From NCBI GenBank assembly GCA_947462335.1, contig OX381716.1, positions 7,078,861 to 7,142,860 of the forward strand: a DNA stretch of 64,000 nucleotides, written 5' to 3'. Position numbers and translations under genes: made by a program. Source of the DNA: Harmothoe impar (taxonomy: Eukaryota > Annelida > Polychaeta > Phyllodocida > Polynoidae). The notes under the pieces are model-generated. The model was given only the letters and a program-made list of their open reading frames with translations. It was not told the DNA's origin and did not search any database. This document shows positions 31,269 to 41,262 of this stretch, in pieces (the first letter of the stretch is position 1; each line of letters begins with the position of its first letter).

Positions 31269-32662
31269 ATCACTGAGTTACTCACTGAGTAGACGTGTCC
31301 CCGTCTCCCCCCGATCACTGAGTGACTCACTGAGTAGACGTGTCCCTGTCTCCCCCCCCCCGATCACTGAGTAGACGTGTCCCTGTCTCCCCCCAATCAC
31401 TGAGTTACTCACTGAGTAGACGTGTCCCTGTCTCCCCCCGATCACTGAGTTACTCACTGAGTAGACGTGTCCCTGTCTCCCCCCGATCACTGAGTTACTC
31501 ACTGAGTAGACGTGTCCCTTTCTCCCCCCCATCACTGAGTAGACGTGTCCCTGCCTCCCCCCGATCACTGAGTAGACGTGTCCCTGTCTCCCCCCGATCA
31601 CTGAGTAGACGTGTCCCTTTCTCCCCCCCATCACTGAGTAGACGTGTCCCTGCCTCCCCCCGATCACTGAGTAGACGTGTCCCTGTCTCCCCCCGATCAC
31701 TGAGTAGACGTGTCCCTGTCTCCCCCCGATCACTGAGTAGACGTGTCCCTGCCTCCCCCCGATCACTGAGTAGACGTGTCCCTGTCTCCCCCCGATCACT
31801 GAGTCACTCACTGAGTAGACGTGTCCCTGTCTCCCCCCGATCACTGAGTCACTCACTAAGTAGACGTGTCCCTGTCTCCCCCCGATCACTAAGTAGACGT
31901 GTCCCTGTCTCCCCCCGATCACTGAGTGACTCACTGAGTAGACGTGTCCCTGTCTCCCCCCGATCACTGAGTTACTCACTGAGTAGACGTGTCCCTGTCT
32001 CCCCCCGATCACTGAGTTACTCACTGAGTAGACGTGTCCCTGTCTCCCCCCGATCACTGAGTGACTCACTGAGTAGACGTGTCCCTGTCTCCCCCTGATC
32101 ACTGAGTCACTCACTAAGTAGACGTGTCCCTGTCTCCCCCCGATCACTGAGTCACTCACTAAGTAGACGTGTCCCTGTCTCCCCCCGATCACTAAGTAGA
32201 CGTGTCCCTGTCTCCCCCCGATCACTGAGTGACTCACTGAGTAGACGTGTCCCTGTCTCCCCCCGATCACTGAGTTACTCACTGAGTAGACGTGTCCCTG
32301 TCTCCCCCCGATCACTGAGTTACTCACTGAGTAGACGTGTCCCTGTCTCCCCCCGATCACTGAGTCACTCACTGAGTAGACGTGTCCCTGTCTCCCCCCG
32401 ATCACTGAGTCACTCACTAAGTAGACGTGTCCCTGTCTCCCCCCGATCACTAAGTAGACGTGTCCCTGTCTCCCCCCGATCACTGAGTGACTCACTGAGT
32501 AGACGTGTCCCTGTCTCCCCCCGATCACTGAGTTACTCACTGAGTAGACGTGTCCCTGTCTCCCCCCGATCACTGAGTTACTCACTGAGTAGACGTGTCC
32601 CTGTCTCCCCCCGATCACTGAGTGACTCACTGAGTAGACGTGTCCCTGTCTCCCCCTGATTA
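31269..32662 (+). repeat. 1.4-kb minisatellite with interleaved 45-bp and 33-bp units
   Basis: Units share GATCACTGAG, GTAGACGTGTCCCTGTCTCC and a C-run. The 33-bp form lacks the 12-bp TTACTCACTGAG or its GTGACTCACTGAG-like variant. Both lengths are multiples of three, and the array is stop-free on both strands: about 250 codons plus, 450 codons minus, with 15- and 11-residue periods. Variant blocks recur in the same order, which shows higher-order duplication. Confidence 0.95.
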
Positions 32663-32664
32663 CG

Positions 32665-33716
32665 CCGATTTGAGGCCATCAGATACTGGCCACAATGGCC
32701 GGCCATGACCTCAGCTTTCCAAAAGTGAAATTTTTCAGATATTCTTAACAGAAGCAGAGCTACTTTTGGTAACACTGTGATAGTATAATGGAATTTAATA
32801 GGGAAATGTGATGATTTTTTTTTGGGTTTGCTGGGCCCGTCAGTCGGGTTTGCCAGCCAAATGTTGTAAAAGATACATTTCTTGTTTTTCAAAAGGTCAA
32901 ATAATGTGAATATATCCTGGAGCAACTCTATTTAGACTGCGTCAGTTTCGGGAATAATAAAGGTGAAGTTTCTCTGTGACATGAGTTATCAAAATGGTAG
33001 TGAGAGTTGAAAGCCTTGGGTGGGTGGGGAGCACTGAGAGTAGACTACTGGCCTAAATAGGGATCTCACAGTTGGCAGCAGCAGAAGGTCAGGCCGTGAA
33101 ACAGGTCAGCAGTCTACAGCAGTTAACCCTTTACAGGCAGCAGCTTTATGTCGTGAAAACCCACACTTAACTATAGAGTACCGTAAAACATGTAGTTGTG
33201 TCCTGGGGCTGGGCGGGGTGCCAGGAGTCAGCTCGTGTTGGTTTATCCTTCCTGGGTGCAGCAGGATTTAGGGCGGTGAGACCGGAGCCAAGTCCTGCTG
33301 CTAAGCTGGTTAATGCACGTTTAAAAGGCATTCCTGCTGGCACGGGCCAACATGACGGGTTATAAACCAATCAGTGTCTGTGTATACAGCGGCGTCTGGG
33401 AAGGCGACATAGCATTGACACCAAATGGAGCAGGCAGTGCGGTCACCTGATTTGGGGGGGCGGGGGTTGTTATGTATGGGGTGGATATGATTAATAAAAC
33501 ATTTTTCTGCCACCCCTACCCCCAACACCTCAAGAGGGTTGACATTCTTTCTACCACGCTCCCATCCCCCTATACATTTGAAACTATAGTGAAGATGGAC
33601 GACAATGCAATGATGCACCAAAGCAACACTAGCGTTAAGTCAGCATACAGTCCTTCACAGGTTTAGTATAACAGGTCAGGGCTCTCCGCACTTCCATGTG
33701 CTATCTAATCAACTAC
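32665..33716. other. DVL intron 2, unassigned with GGCCTGCGT-type fragment
   Basis: Right after the array, CTGGCCACAATGGCCGGCC and CTTTCCAAAAGTGAAATTTT resemble the GGCCTGCGT elements. A TTAACCCTTTACAGGCAGCA fragment lies at 33125. No gene seen. Confidence 0.5.
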
Positions 33717-33902
33717 TGTAAAACCTTATGTATAAGCCTAACTCGCGTATTAGCCGCACCCCGACTTTAGGCCGCTCCTATAAACCGCATCTGATTATGG
33801 TGACCTTTAGTACTGTATTATAGTAGCGAAAACTCTGGTATAAGCTGCACCGCCAATCTGACTCGCGTACAAGCTGTGGCTTATACACAAGGTTTTACGG
33901 TA
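33717..33902. mobile_element. TACCGTAAA-family MITE
   Basis: CTGTAAAACCTTATGTATAA is at the left, GTATTAGCCGCACCCCGACT inside, and CACAAGGTTTTACGGTA at the right. Confidence 0.85.
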
Positions 33903-34312
33903 GCACAATGGGTAATGATAGATCTGATAGTTTATAATAACAAGCTACTGATGTGGCTAACTGTGTGTGTGTTCTCAATGCAGGTTAGACCTTGGTAAAT
34001 CTGACACTGTGAACAGACCATTTGTCAGTGGTGCTGACCCGACATGTACTCCAACTGGGACTGCCCACACCGACTCCCCACACATACACAGTATACGGGA
34101 CTAGCGCATTATGCTATGGGGCCGCCATCTTGGCTCAGAGCAATGCATTGTGGTTAGGACCCCAACTCCAGAGCAGTGCATCATGGGAGAATTTCTTATC
34201 AGCACCTTTGTTCTAGGTGTGAGGAGAGGGGATTAGCCTGATAAGGAGATATGGTTTAGCCCCCGACTTCCTGAGGTACCAGGATGTGCTAGTCCAGTAT
34301 AGGAAGTCTTCA

Positions 34313-34522
34313 TGTCCTTTAAAGACGGCATGATGCTTTAATCACGATGCCGCATTAGTATTGTCATGTCGAGTGTATGAGGTGGTTACACTCCTGACGG
34401 GTCATTATGATGCACTCCTGGTCATGATGCGTGAATGCAGCCATGAGATGTTGACGTCCAGGGATGCATTCATGCTGACAGGGTTTATCACATTAAAGCA
34501 ATCTGCGACCCTTAGAGGGTTA
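34313..34522. mobile_element. TTAA-type palindromic MITE, diverged
   Basis: GTCCTTTAAAGACGGCATGATG opens it and GACCCTTAGAGGGTTA closes it. GTCATGATGCGTGAATGCAG faces GGATGCATTCATGCTGAC inside. Confidence 0.68.
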
Positions 34523-34561
34523 TCAGTGCCTATTGTTGTGAGTAGGAGTTCTCTAGTCTCT

Positions 34562-34722
34562 ACTGTCAAAGTACCTATTTTCACTGGTTTAAATTTTAGC
34601 AGATGAGTGAAAATCGGCAAATTCACGGGGATTATTCCAACTTAAAATTTTGCGGATTTTTCATTTCCGTGACAATTGCGAAAAAATATACCCAGCAAAA
34701 CAAAGTACTTTCATTGTATATT
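34562..34722. mobile_element. CTGTGAAA-family MITE, reverse orientation
   Basis: TACTGTCAAAGTACCTATTT opens it and AAAGTACTTTCATTGTA closes it. Inside are GAGTGAAAATCGGCAAATT and TTTCCGTGACAATTGCG. It directly abuts the 73-bp array. Confidence 0.8.
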
Positions 34723-36762
34723 AAAGCAGTGTGCGGCCCTTAGAGGGTAGCCTGTTGTTTGATGTGGTGAGCAGCACTTATCTAGTCTCTATATTAGAGC
34801 ACTGTGCGGCCCTTACAGGGTAGCTTGTTGTTTGATGTGGTGAGCAGGGTTTATCTAGTCCCTATATTAAAGCAGTGTGCGGCCCTTAGAGGGTAGCTTG
34901 TTGTTTGGTGTGGTGAGCAGCACTTATCTAGTCTCTATATTAAAGCAGTGTGCGGCCCTTAGAGGGTAGCTTGTTGTTTGATGTGGTGAGCAGCACTTAT
35001 CTAGTCTCTATATTAAAGCAGTGTGCGGCCCTTACAGGGTAGCTTGTTGTTTGGTGTGGTGAGCAGCACTTATCTAGTCTCTATATTAAAGCAGTGTGCG
35101 GCCCTTACAGGGTAGCTTGTTGTTTGATGTGGTGAGCAGCGTTTATCTCGTCTCTATATTAAAGCAGTGTGCGGCCCTTAGAGGGTAGCTTGTTGTTTGA
35201 TGTGGTGAGCAGCGTTTATCTCGTCTCTATATTAAAGCAGTGTGCGGCCCTTAGAGGGTAGCTTGTTGTTTGGTGTGGTGAGCAGCGTTTATCTCGTCTC
35301 TATATTAAAGCAGTGTGCGGCCCTTAGAGGGTAGCTTGTTGTTTGATGTGGTGAGCAGCACTTATCTAGTCTCTATATTAAAGCAGTGTGCGGCGCTTAC
35401 AGGGTAGCTTGTTGTTTGATGTGGTGAGCAGGGTTTATCTCGTCTCTATATTAAAGCAGTGTGCGGCCCTTAGAGGGTAGCTTGTTGTTTGGTGTGGTGA
35501 GCAGCGTTTATCTCGTCTCTATATTAAAGCAGTGTGCGGCCCTTAGAGGGTAGCTTGTTGTTTGATGTGGTGAGCAGGGTTTATCTCGTCTCTATATTAA
35601 AGCAGTGTGCGGCCCTTAGAGGGTAGCTTGTTGTTTGGTGTGGTGAGCAGCACTTATCTAGTCCCTATATTAAAGCAGTGTGCGGCCCTTAGAGGGTAGC
35701 TTGTTGTTTGATGCGGTGAGCAGCACTTATCTCGTCTATATTAAAGCAGTGTGCGGCCCTTACAGGGTAGCTTGTTGTTTGGTGTGGTGAGCAGCGTTTA
35801 TCTCGTCTCTATATTAAAGCAGTGTGCTGCCCTTACAGGGTAGCTTGTTGTTTGGTGTGGTGAGCAGCACTTATCTCGTCTATATTAAAGCAGTGTGCGG
35901 CCCTTACAGGGTAGCTTGTTGTTTGGTGTGGTGAGCAGCGTTTATCTCGTCTCTATATTAAAGCAGTGTGCTGCCCTTACAGGGTAGCTTGTTGTTTGGT
36001 GTGGTGAGCAGCACTTATCTAGTCTCTATATTAAAGCAGTGTGCGGCCCTTAGAGGGTAGCTTGTTGTTTGATGTGGTGAGCAACACTTATCTCGTCTCT
36101 ATATTAAAGCAGTGTGCTGCCCTTACAGGGTAGCTTGTTGTTTGATGTGGTGAGCAGCACTTATCTCGTCTCTATATTAAAGCAGTGTGCTGCCCTTACA
36201 GGGTAGCTTGTTGTTTGATGTGGTGAGCAGCACTTATCTCGTCTCTATATTAAAGCAGTGTGCTGCCCTTACAGGGTAGCTTGTTGTTTGGTGTGGTGAG
36301 CAGCACTTATCTAGTCTCTATATTAAAGCAGTGTGCTGCCCTTACAGGGTAGCTTGTTGTTTGGTGTGGTGAGCAGCACTTATCTAGTCTCTATATTAAA
36401 GCAGTGTGCGGCCCTTAGAGGGTAGCTTGTTGTTTGGTGTGGTGAGCAGCACTTATCTAGTCTCTATATTAAAGCAGTGTGCTGCCCTTACAGGGTAGCT
36501 TGTTGTTTGGTGTGGTGAGCAGCACTTATCTAGTCTCTGTATTAAAGCAGTGTGCTGCCCTTAGAGGGTAGCTTGTTGTTTGGTGTGGTGAGCAGCACTT
36601 ATCTAGTCTCTATATTAAAGCAGTGTGCTGCCCTTACAGGGTAGCTTGTTGTTTGGTGTGGTGAGCAGCACTTATCTAGTCTCTGTATTAAAGCAGTGTG
36701 CTGCCCTTAGAGGGTAGCTTGTTGTTTGGTGTGGTGAGCAGCGTTTATCTCGTCCCTGTACA
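34723..36762 (+). repeat. 2.0-kb minisatellite of 73-bp units (about 28 copies)
   Basis: The unit contains TTAAAGCAGTGTGCGGCCCT, AGGGTAGCTTGTTGTTTG and TGTGGTGAGCAGCACTTATC. Diagnostic variable sites (CGG or CTG in GTGTGCNGCCC, TTAGAGG or TTACAGG, TTTGATG or TTTGGTG, CACTT or CGTTT) combine non-randomly. CTG variants are concentrated in the right half, so the array expanded in blocks. The period is not a multiple of three. Confidence 0.96.
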
Positions 36763-37099
36763 CCAACACTACAAAGTCTACCACAGCTCCACACGTCAGG
36801 GTAAGGGGGTCATGTCACGGTGTGTGGGGCCGACAGGGGTCTGTAGGTCATGTATGTACAACACTAGCAGCTCCGGTTTGGGGAAACAAGAGTTGACATG
36901 GATTGTATCGCCTAATGCTCATATATCATCACATCATTGCACATATTTTTCCATGCACCTAGACTTTTGAGAAAGTTACATAACCCACACTAGGGGTTTA
37001 GTTCCAGTATAAACCCAGAGGGACATACACAACATTTTCCTGTATGTCTCTATAGTATGAGAAGTAAGAGAACCCTTGTTTAAGACGGTGGTGTATGGG

Positions 37100-37325
37100 T
37101 ACAGTAAAACCTCCCGCATAAGCCGTGGCTAGTACGCGAGTCAGATCGCCCGTGCGGCTTATAGAATCGGCCCACTGTCAGGGTGCGGCTTATGGGCGAG
37201 TTTTGGCTACTCTGGTACAGTACTAAAGTGACCGTAATCAGATTGCCAGTGCGGCTTATAGGATCAGCCCAAAGTCAGGGTGCAGCTTATATGCAAGTTA
37301 AGCTTATACGGGAGGTTTTACGGTA
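37100..37325. mobile_element. TACCGTAAA-family MITE, reverse orientation
   Basis: TACAGTAAAACCTCCCGCAT is at the left and GGGAGGTTTTACGGTA at the right. Three GCGGCTTAT motifs lie inside. Confidence 0.88.
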
Positions 37326-37516
37326 CATGCCTGTACAGGGTGAGCTCATGGACACTGGTCATGGACCTGTAAATAAGACGGGTGGATTCCCGGTAAGATA
37401 GAGACACGGCCTGCCCGCGGTCAGCAACCACTCGTCCATCCATCACCTTAGTGAGTCCCCAGGGGGTGAGCGGCCACAGTCGCAGCATCCAACCCCACTC
37501 CACCCCCGGCACAGGC

Positions 37517-37725
37517 TTGGAGAGTGAGTAGACCATAGGATACCATGGGAAGGTGTGCAACTAAAAGTCCACAATCATCTTTGTATGACTCTACAGAGAG
37601 GTAGTGTACACAACATACCCTAGATGGCACCACCTCTCTGTAGACTCTAGTGGGACATGCAAAGATGACTGTGGAGTTTTAGTTGCACACCTTCCCTGGT
37701 ACCCTATAGCCTACTCACTCTCCAA
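37517..37725. repeat. Long inverted repeat, ~86-bp and ~95-bp arms with ~28-base loop
   Basis: The arm 37517-37602 (TTGGAGAGTGAGTAGACCAT, GGGAAGGTGTGCAACTAAAA, CTACAGAGAGGT) is complementary to 37631-37725 (CACCTCTCTGTAGACTCTAG, TTTTAGTTGCACACCTTCCC, CTACTCACTCTCCAA) with scattered mismatches. Transcribed on either strand it would form a long hairpin. It resembles neither the TA nor the TTAA families here. Confidence 0.88.
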
Positions 37726-38109
37726 ATGGATGTCTTGTTAAAACCTGTGCCTAAGGTGTCCCTGCCTGCTCCAAGCACAGTCTCTGTGGGAGATGCTACA
37801 GCTACACGGTGGGCACATAGCAGACAGTCTGCTTGGAGAGTGTCAGTGGTATGACTGAGATATAGCGAAGTCTCTGGTTTCTCCGTATGGGCGGCCATGT
37901 TAGTTCTGTGCTCGCCATTTATCGTGAGACTTAGACAGTGACCAGCCACTCACACACCATAGCTTCCGGGGAACAGGCTACAATACGAGAGCAGAACCAA
38001 GGTCTCACGAGATTGATGGTGTCAGTGTAAACAGAGTGGCCGCGGGAACAAGTCCGCACCAGTTAGAGAGCTATAAATGCTGAGACATCACCAGACACTG
38101 TCTCTCATT

Positions 38110-38230
38110 TTGTCATCATGATGCATGCATGCAGCCATGGTGGGTATCTCACCAGTGCTGCATGGGTGCATCATCATGTCGGCAAGGTTGATACACTCCC
38201 AGAGAGTGGTCATGATGCACCGATGCAGGT
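38110..38230. repeat. GCATGATGCA palindrome module
   Basis: TCATGATGCATGCATGCAGC faces GTGCTGCATGGGTGCATCAT around GGTGGGTATCTCACC. A half-site GGTCATGATGCACCGATGCA follows at 38208. Confidence 0.7.
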
Positions 38231-38391
38231 GAGGCTGAGACCTGACTGAGTGTGGGAGGTACCTAGAAGGGTCTTCCTGCTGACCTGTCTACAAGACGGA
38301 TGGCTCAGAGATGCTGCACCACCCCACCACCCCGACACCTACCCACCACTAGGGGTGTCTGAGCTGTGCCGCCGGGTGGTGGTATTTGTAG

Positions 38392-38618
38392 TACCGTAAT
38401 ACCTCTCGTATAAACCGCGGCCAGTACACGAGTCAGATAGGGGGTGCGGCTTATAGGATCGGCCGAGGGTCAGGATGCGGCTTTTATGCAAGTTTTTCCT
38501 ACTATGGTGCAGTACTAAAAGTCACCATAATGAGATCGCTGGTGCGGCTTATAGAATCGGCCTAAAGTCAGGGTGTGGTTTATACACGATTTAGGCTTAT
38601 ACAGGAGGTTTTACGGTA
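38392..38618. mobile_element. TACCGTAAA-family MITE, reverse orientation
   Basis: TACCGTAATACCTCTCGTAT is at the left and CAGGAGGTTTTACGGTA at the right. GCGGCTTATAGGATCGGCC and GTGCGGCTTATAGAATCGGC lie inside. Confidence 0.88.
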
Positions 38619-39055
38619 ACACGTCTGGTACAGACACGGACAGTATTGATGATTTCTCTGGATGCAGGCATTTGGTACGGAGATGGATTATCCTGTCTCT
38701 TGTCTGAATCTAAGGCATTGCTTTAGGATCATATTGCAATATGAAAGGCTGAAAGGATCAAATTGCAATATGAAATACCGATAGGGTGATATAACAATAT
38801 AAAGTACTGTGATTTTGCAATTAAAATTTGGTATGGTGATATTGCAATACAAATGTAGAGTTATGGGGACCTGTTACTGTAAGGTATCATTGGGCGTTTG
38901 TGGGAAGGGGGCAGATCATGTACATCAAAACTAAAGTCTATTTTAAACAACAGAAATTCTCTAATTAATAGGTGTCCTCCTTAAATTAACTATTGTATGA
39001 GTAGGATACAGCATTCAATCATTGTATTGCACTTTGTTACTACACTGTATCTGTA

Positions 39056-39250
39056 TTAACCCTTTAAGGATGGCATGTCACTAAAGGATGACACTGTCAG
39101 CATGATGCACCCTGCCAGGTAACTCGCCAGGGCTGCATTGGTGCATCATGCTGACCCTTCAGGAGTAACGCAACCCCAAATAGTCGGCATGATGCATGAA
39201 TGCAGCACTGGCGAGTTACTTGCTAGGGCTGCATTCATGCATCATGATCA
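39056..39250. mobile_element. TTAA-type palindromic MITE, two palindromic cores
   Basis: TTAACCCTTTAAGGATGGCATG opens it. The second core is a near-perfect palindrome from GGCATGATGCATGAATGCAG through GCACTGGCGAGTTACTTGC to GGGCTGCATTCATGCATCATG. The right TTAA end is missing. Confidence 0.8.
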
Positions 39251-39750
39251 GGGTTCTCCACAGACTCACCTGGCGAGGCAACATAGCGAAGGCCTTGAAA
39301 TAGCTAAAATGGGAATATTTTCTGTTCTAATTGATGGATATGTATTTATTTCTTTAATAAAGTGCTAAAATATGAATATCCATATATTCATTTTCTAAAC
39401 ATTTAGTGCTAAAATATGAAAAACTATATATTTATTTTCGAAAAAAATTCTAAAATGTGAATAATTTTGGTTCATATCGATGGATTTGAAAAATTCAAAA
39501 ATCCATAGATAGCTGAAATGATGCCGGCGGTGATTCTAGGGTGATTTGACGCCGGCGTCATTGCAGTGTGGGGAGAACCCTGATGACGCCCAGGGGCATG
39601 CTGCATTACTGCATGCTGCTGTCCTATAGAGGGTTACATTAGGCAGACAATGGTTTGTCCTGTCAGGCCTCATCACGGCCCTCACCTCCCTCACCATAAC
39701 TCTCCGTCCCTCCTCACACAACTGGGGCTACCACATGGACGCCACACCTC

Positions 39751-39999
39751 AGGCCAAAATAAAGGTGTAGTTTCAGGTCACCCGACTGACCCCATCTTAG
39801 TTGGGCCGACCCTACGTTTTCATGCAATTTTGAAGAAATATTTGTATTTACCTTTTTTTGGTCAGTTAGAGGCGTGTGTGGAGAATCTGGCTAGTACATT
39901 CTTTTCTTCTTTTTTTAAAAGATAATAAAAAAAAAAATCTAACTACCGACCCTGCATTTTCTTCCCATGTTACCTGACACAAAGCTCATTGTTTTGGCC
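39751..39999. mobile_element. GGCC/A-rich MITE 56 bp upstream of DVL exon 3
   Basis: AGGCCAAAATAAAGGTGTAG and TTTCAGGTCACCCGACTGAC open it. CATGTTACCTGACACAAAGC and TTTTGGCCT close it. TTGGGCCGACCCTACG is internal. Its right end is only 56 bp from the first base of DVL exon 3, at about the distance where branch points lie. Confidence 0.85.
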
Positions 40000-40055
40000 T
40001 CCCTGTATGACACCTTGTATGTCACATGACTAACGGCCTGCTTTCCTCCCTCCAG

Positions 40056-40184
40056 CTGGTGGCGGCCGAGAGTTCCGTGTCCGACTCCCAACTCTCAGTG
40101 CACCGACAGTCACGCGGGCGACCTGCCCATGCCTCCTGCCGAGCGGGTCGGGGGCATCGGGGACAGTCGGCCACCTTCATTCCA
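40056..40184 (+). CDS. DVL: Dishevelled, coding exon 3 (linker after DIX), with apparent frameshift
   Basis: This exon encodes the start of the linker between the DIX and PDZ domains. The acceptor CCCTCCAG and the donor GTAAGT are canonical. The frame inherited from exon 2 begins LVAAESSVSDSQLSV, continuing the conserved VSWLV. The conserved end, PPAERVGGIGDSRPPSF, which matches vertebrate PPERTSGIGDSRPPSFH, is in the next frame over. The exon length therefore carries one base too many (or two too few) between about 40100 and 40112. An assembly or sequencing error is the simplest explanation; a real allele-specific frameshift or an unusual splice is less likely. The exon leaves two bases (CA), as expected for histidine. 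Confidence 0.88.
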
Positions 40185-40795
40185 GTAAGTACTCGCACCT
40201 GGACCTACCTCAGAAACCACGAATATGATTTATTTTGAATTAAATTGTATGTGTTTAAATTAAAAATTAGAAAATTATTTAATAAGATAAACAATGCAGT
40301 ACCTACCAATACCTGTAAAATCACGAGTGTGGATGACAGATATGATAGAGCTTTTTGATTATATTTAGAAAAGGAAAAGTTGGGTCTACAGAGTTTGCGC
40401 CGATTATTTTCAGAAACGCAAATTTATTTATTTCTCCTTGGAAAATTTGTTAGAGCACAAATTTAGAAAATATATATTTTTACTCGCTGCACTTTTCCAG
40501 TTACAGAATCCTTAGAGAAAAGAAAAATATATATAAGATGAAATCTGTAGACCAGCTCCTGTTTTTGGGCTGCGGCTTAAAAAAATGATTTACCGCGGTG
40601 TACCTATATTTTAAGCTTTCATACTTGAGTCGATCAAGGATGTCTGAAAGAAAATAAAATTAAAACTGGGTCAGAAATTCTTCAAAAAAGTATCTAAACG
40701 TGGAAGTAATGGAATCAAAATATGATAACCACGTCTCTGCCTTCCTTTATAATTCCTAAAGGGGGTAGGTAGAGAATAAGCTGAAATTTGTCATA
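40185..40795. other. DVL intron 3, start
   Basis: AT-rich, with no exon recognised before the sequence gap. Confidence 0.5.
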
Positions 40796-40982
40796 CTGTA
40801 AATCCCCGCAAAAAACCCGCGGGTTATACGCAAACCAAACCCTCAGTGCGGGTACTAAAAAAAATGTCATAAGTCTAGGAGTAGGTAATACAAGGGTTTT
40901 TGTAGTATAGTACAGTACTGAAATCGCAATTTCCAGACCTGGTGCAGGTCCTCTCAAAGTCTGGGTGCCGGGATATACGGTA
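40796..40982. mobile_element. Diverged TACCGTAAA-family MITE, CCGCGGGTT subfamily
   Basis: CTGTAAATCCCCGCAAAAAA is at the left, GCGGGTTATACGC and AATACAAGGG inside, and GGTGCCGGGATATACGGTAG at the right. It lies 81 bp left of the N gap. Confidence 0.68.
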
Positions 40983-41062
40983 GTTCTCGATGTATTGCCT
41001 CTCAACCGTCCAATGAAAGGACACGCATTGCATGCACGGAAAAAAGGGACCAGTAAATCTAT

Positions 41063-41262
41063 NNNNNNNNNNNNNNNNNNNNNNNNNNNNNNNNNNNNNN
41101 NNNNNNNNNNNNNNNNNNNNNNNNNNNNNNNNNNNNNNNNNNNNNNNNNNNNNNNNNNNNNNNNNNNNNNNNNNNNNNNNNNNNNNNNNNNNNNNNNNNN
41201 NNNNNNNNNNNNNNNNNNNNNNNNNNNNNNNNNNNNNNNNNNNNNNNNNNNNNNNNNNNNNN
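41063..41262. other. Assembly gap of exactly 200 N
   Basis: Two hundred consecutive N separate two regions of very different repeat content. A round size suggests a placeholder of unknown true length. The missing DVL PDZ and DEP exons would be expected in or near it. Confidence 1.

Noticed and set aside
31278..32630. 450-codon minus-strand and 252-codon plus-strand frames
   Set aside because: They arise from 45/33-bp repeats whose lengths are multiples of three. There is no start context, splice sites or domain, and the array lies inside a DVL intron.
34723..36762. CRISPR-like regular repetition
   Set aside because: Units are contiguous 73-bp near-copies without unique spacers, in an intron-bearing animal genome. 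This is a minisatellite.
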